From assembly GCA_900751035.1 (NCBI GenBank), contig CAADSF010000372.1:1-15893 (forward strand): a stretch of 15,893 nt of DNA. The letters run 5' to 3'. This DNA comes from an uncultured Oscillospiraceae bacterium (GTDB lineage: Bacteria; Bacillota; Clostridia; Oscillospirales; Oscillospiraceae). This document shows, in pieces, positions 14,670 through 15,893 of the stretch; the stretch's first letter is position 1, and every line of letters begins with the position of its first letter. The notes under the pieces are model-generated. The model saw only the letters and a list, made by a program, of their open reading frames with translations. It was not told the origin of the DNA and did no database searches. The position numbers were made by a program, and so were the translations under genes.

Positions 14670-15717
14670 CAGTTTTCATCCTGGACAGGTCTGGCTCGAT
14701 ACAAATGGAAAGCGGATTCACGCGCATGGCGGCTCGATTTTATATGAAAACGACCGGTATTACTGGTACGGCGAAAACAAAGAAAAAACGACCGGGGAAA
14801 ACGGTATCTGGCATTGGGGCATCCGCTGCTATGTTTCGGATGATCTTTACAACTGGGAAGATCTTGGGCTGATCATTCCACCGGAGCCGGATGATCCTGC
14901 CTCCACGCTGCACCCAAGCCGCTGCGTGGATCGTCCGCATATCCTTCATAATGCCCGCACGGGGAAGTACATCTGCTGGCTCAAGGTCATGTTCGCCGAC
15001 GGCACGCAGCGCTGTACCATCCTGACTGCGGATCGGCTTCTTGGCCCGTATACGAAAGTACAGGAAGGTCTTTTGCCGCTTGGCATGAGCGCCGGTGATT
15101 TTGATCTTGCTGTCGCGGACGATGGAAAAGCGTATTATTACTTTGAGCGCGTGCATTCCGAACTGATCTGTGCCGACCTGACAGACGACTATACCGGTCT
15201 GACCGGTTATTACAGCACTCACTTCCCGCATCTCGGCCCGCCATATACCAGAGAAGCACCCGCGCATTTTATCCGAAAAGGCAGGCACTACCTTTTCACC
15301 TCCGGCACGACCGGTTATCTTCCAAATCCCTCTGAACTTGCTGTCGCGGACACATGGCACGGCCCATATCGCGTTCTGGGTGATCCGCATCCTGCCGATG
15401 AAACACACACATCCTTCCATTCACAGGTTTCCTCTGTGTTCAAGGTTCCGGGTAAACAGGATCTCTATATTGCCCTTGCTGACCGCTGGCTGCCGCAGAA
15501 AATGTCGCTCTGCTATGACAAATACCGTGTTCTTTTTGAACGGCTGTTTGGAAGCAATCCGGATATGTCCTATCCGCCTCTGCAAAAAGAGGAGATTCCA
15601 GACACCGGCCCTGATAACACCTCTCTTGCCGATTATGTCTGGCTTCCGCTCCGCTTTGACGGAGAAATGGCCTATATAGACTGGCTGGATGAGTGGAGAA
15701 TTGAAGACTACGATTAA
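14659..15717 (+). CDS. GH43-like glycosidase (exo-beta-1,3-galactanase / GH43_24-34-like)
   Basis: 352 aa from ATG at 14659, which has AGGAGG upstream and overlaps the MBL gene by 11 nt; earlier in-frame ATGs lie in the MBL gene without such a site. The five-bladed propeller pattern of a GH43 subgroup is clear: AHGGSILYENDRYYWYGEN (22-40), VD91RPHILHNARTGKYICW, DFDLAVADDGKAYYYFE, TRE199APAHFIRKGRHYLFTSG and FHSQ256VSSVF. In this subgroup the Glu of the REAPA/RESPA motif is the presumed acid, and the usual GH43 Asp base is replaced by a Gln, as I recall for fungal exo-beta-1,3-galactanase; Q256 sits in the corresponding place. Asp91 stands where relatives that I recall have Glu. There is no signal peptide. 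It would remove a galactose or arabinose residue from imported plant oligosaccharides or glycosides, working with the rhamnosidase. The exact linkage is uncertain. Confidence 0.85.
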   Translation: MRYNSFHPGQVWLDTNGKRIHAHGGSILYENDRYYWYGENKEKTTGENGIWHWGIRCYVSDDLYNWEDLGLIIPPEPDDPASTLHPSRCVDRPHILHNARTGKYICWLKVMFADGTQRCTILTADRLLGPYTKVQEGLLPLGMSAGDFDLAVADDGKAYYYFERVHSELICADLTDDYTGLTGYYSTHFPHLGPPYTREAPAHFIRKGRHYLFTSGTTGYLPNPSELAVADTWHGPYRVLGDPHPADETHTSFHSQVSSVFKVPGKQDLYIALADRWLPQKMSLCYDKYRVLFERLFGSNPDMSYPPLQKEEIPDTGPDNTSLADYVWLPLRFDGEMAYIDWLDEWRIEDYD

Positions 15718-15721
15718 AAAA

Positions 15722-15758
15722 GCAGCGTTCTCAGCTCAATCCGAGCTGGGAACGCTGC
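15722..15758 (-). terminator. Strong intrinsic terminator, best oriented for the leftward gene
   Basis: A 16-bp stem (arms start GCAGCGTT and end AACGCTGC, one G-U pair) with a 5-nt loop AATCC. Read on the minus strand the stem is followed by TTTTTTAATC, an ideal U-tract; on the plus strand only CGTTTG follows. It lies 5 nt after the GH43 stop and 23 nt after the stop of the minus-strand gene, so it probably ends both. Confidence 0.8.
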
Positions 15759-15781
15759 CGTTTGTCCATCAGAAATCCATG

Positions 15782-15893
15782 TCAAGCCGCTTTCCGAAAT
15801 CGCAGGCCGTTTGCCCTCACGGACAGCTCCTGCGACAGAAGGCGCAGCGTTTCAAATTCATCGTCGAGACCGTCGAGCTCCCGGCGAAGAATT
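15782..15893 (-). CDS. Partial 3' end of an unidentified leftward gene
   Basis: From the right edge to the TGA at 15784-15782 one minus-strand frame is open for 36 codons, while the other two minus frames carry stops. It reads ILRRELDGLDDEFETLRLLS and ends in RKAA, a charged amphipathic helix. A leftward terminator lies directly downstream, which supports a real gene ending here. The product is not recognisable from so short a piece. Confidence 0.5.
   Translation of the reverse strand, partial: ILRRELDGLDDEFETLRLLSQELSVRANGLRFRKAA

Noticed and set aside
1..15893. CRISPR arrays, insertion sequences, tRNA or rRNA genes
   Set aside because: I found no regularly spaced repeats, transposase motifs, terminal inverted repeats or conserved RNA gene sequences by reading both strands.

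Overview
The window (about 15.9 kb, moderately GC-rich, densely packed genes with AGGAGG-type ribosome binding sites, ATGA/TTGA stop-start overlaps and occasional TTG starts) looks like a chromosomal carbohydrate-utilisation locus from a Bacillota bacterium, most likely a gut-type Clostridia/Oscillospiraceae. The assignment rests on the lipoprotein-type ABC importer, the GPH symporter and the gene style. No rRNA, tRNA, mobile element or CRISPR was seen.

Layout. Positions 1-2536 (minus) hold tetR1, an alpha/beta hydrolase and a class C beta-lactamase-fold serine hydrolase, joined by 4-bp ATGA overlaps; the last runs off the left edge. Positions 2537-2676 are a short divergent control region dominated by a near-perfect 31-bp palindrome that covers the predicted rightward promoter. 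Positions 2677-6634 (plus) hold a second alpha/beta hydrolase, a tannase/feruloyl-esterase-family protein and a GPH sugar symporter, also joined by 4-bp overlaps and closed by a strong hairpin at 6648-6680. Positions 6685-7296 (minus) are tetR2. Positions 7297-7588 hold divergent promoters and a TGAGTGA-N4-TCACTTA operator candidate. Positions 7589-15717 (plus) hold a binding lipoprotein, two permeases without an ATPase, a GH78 alpha-L-rhamnosidase, a metallo-beta-lactamase-fold hydrolase and a GH43-like glycosidase. A leftward terminator and the 3' end of an unknown minus-strand gene close the window.

How the genes may work together (inference). The lipoprotein/ABC system and the GPH symporter would import small plant glycosides or oligosaccharides. 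None of the enzymes has a visible signal peptide, so de-esterification (two alpha/beta hydrolases, the tannase-like esterase, the beta-lactamase-fold esterase) and cleavage of rhamnose and possibly galactose/arabinose (GH78, GH43) would take place in the cytoplasm. Two TetR regulators, rather than the AraC or LacI types usual for sugar loci, would fit a phenolic or other non-sugar inducer. Acylated rhamnosides (phenylpropanoid or flavonoid glycosides, or acylated pectin or arabinogalactan fragments) are the kind of substrate suggested; the sequence does not decide which.

The most unusual observation is a short helical module of about 55 residues that appears to recur at the termini of three enzymes with otherwise unrelated architectures: the C-terminus of the minus-strand hydrolase, the N-terminus of the plus-strand hydrolase and the C-terminus of the rhamnosidase.
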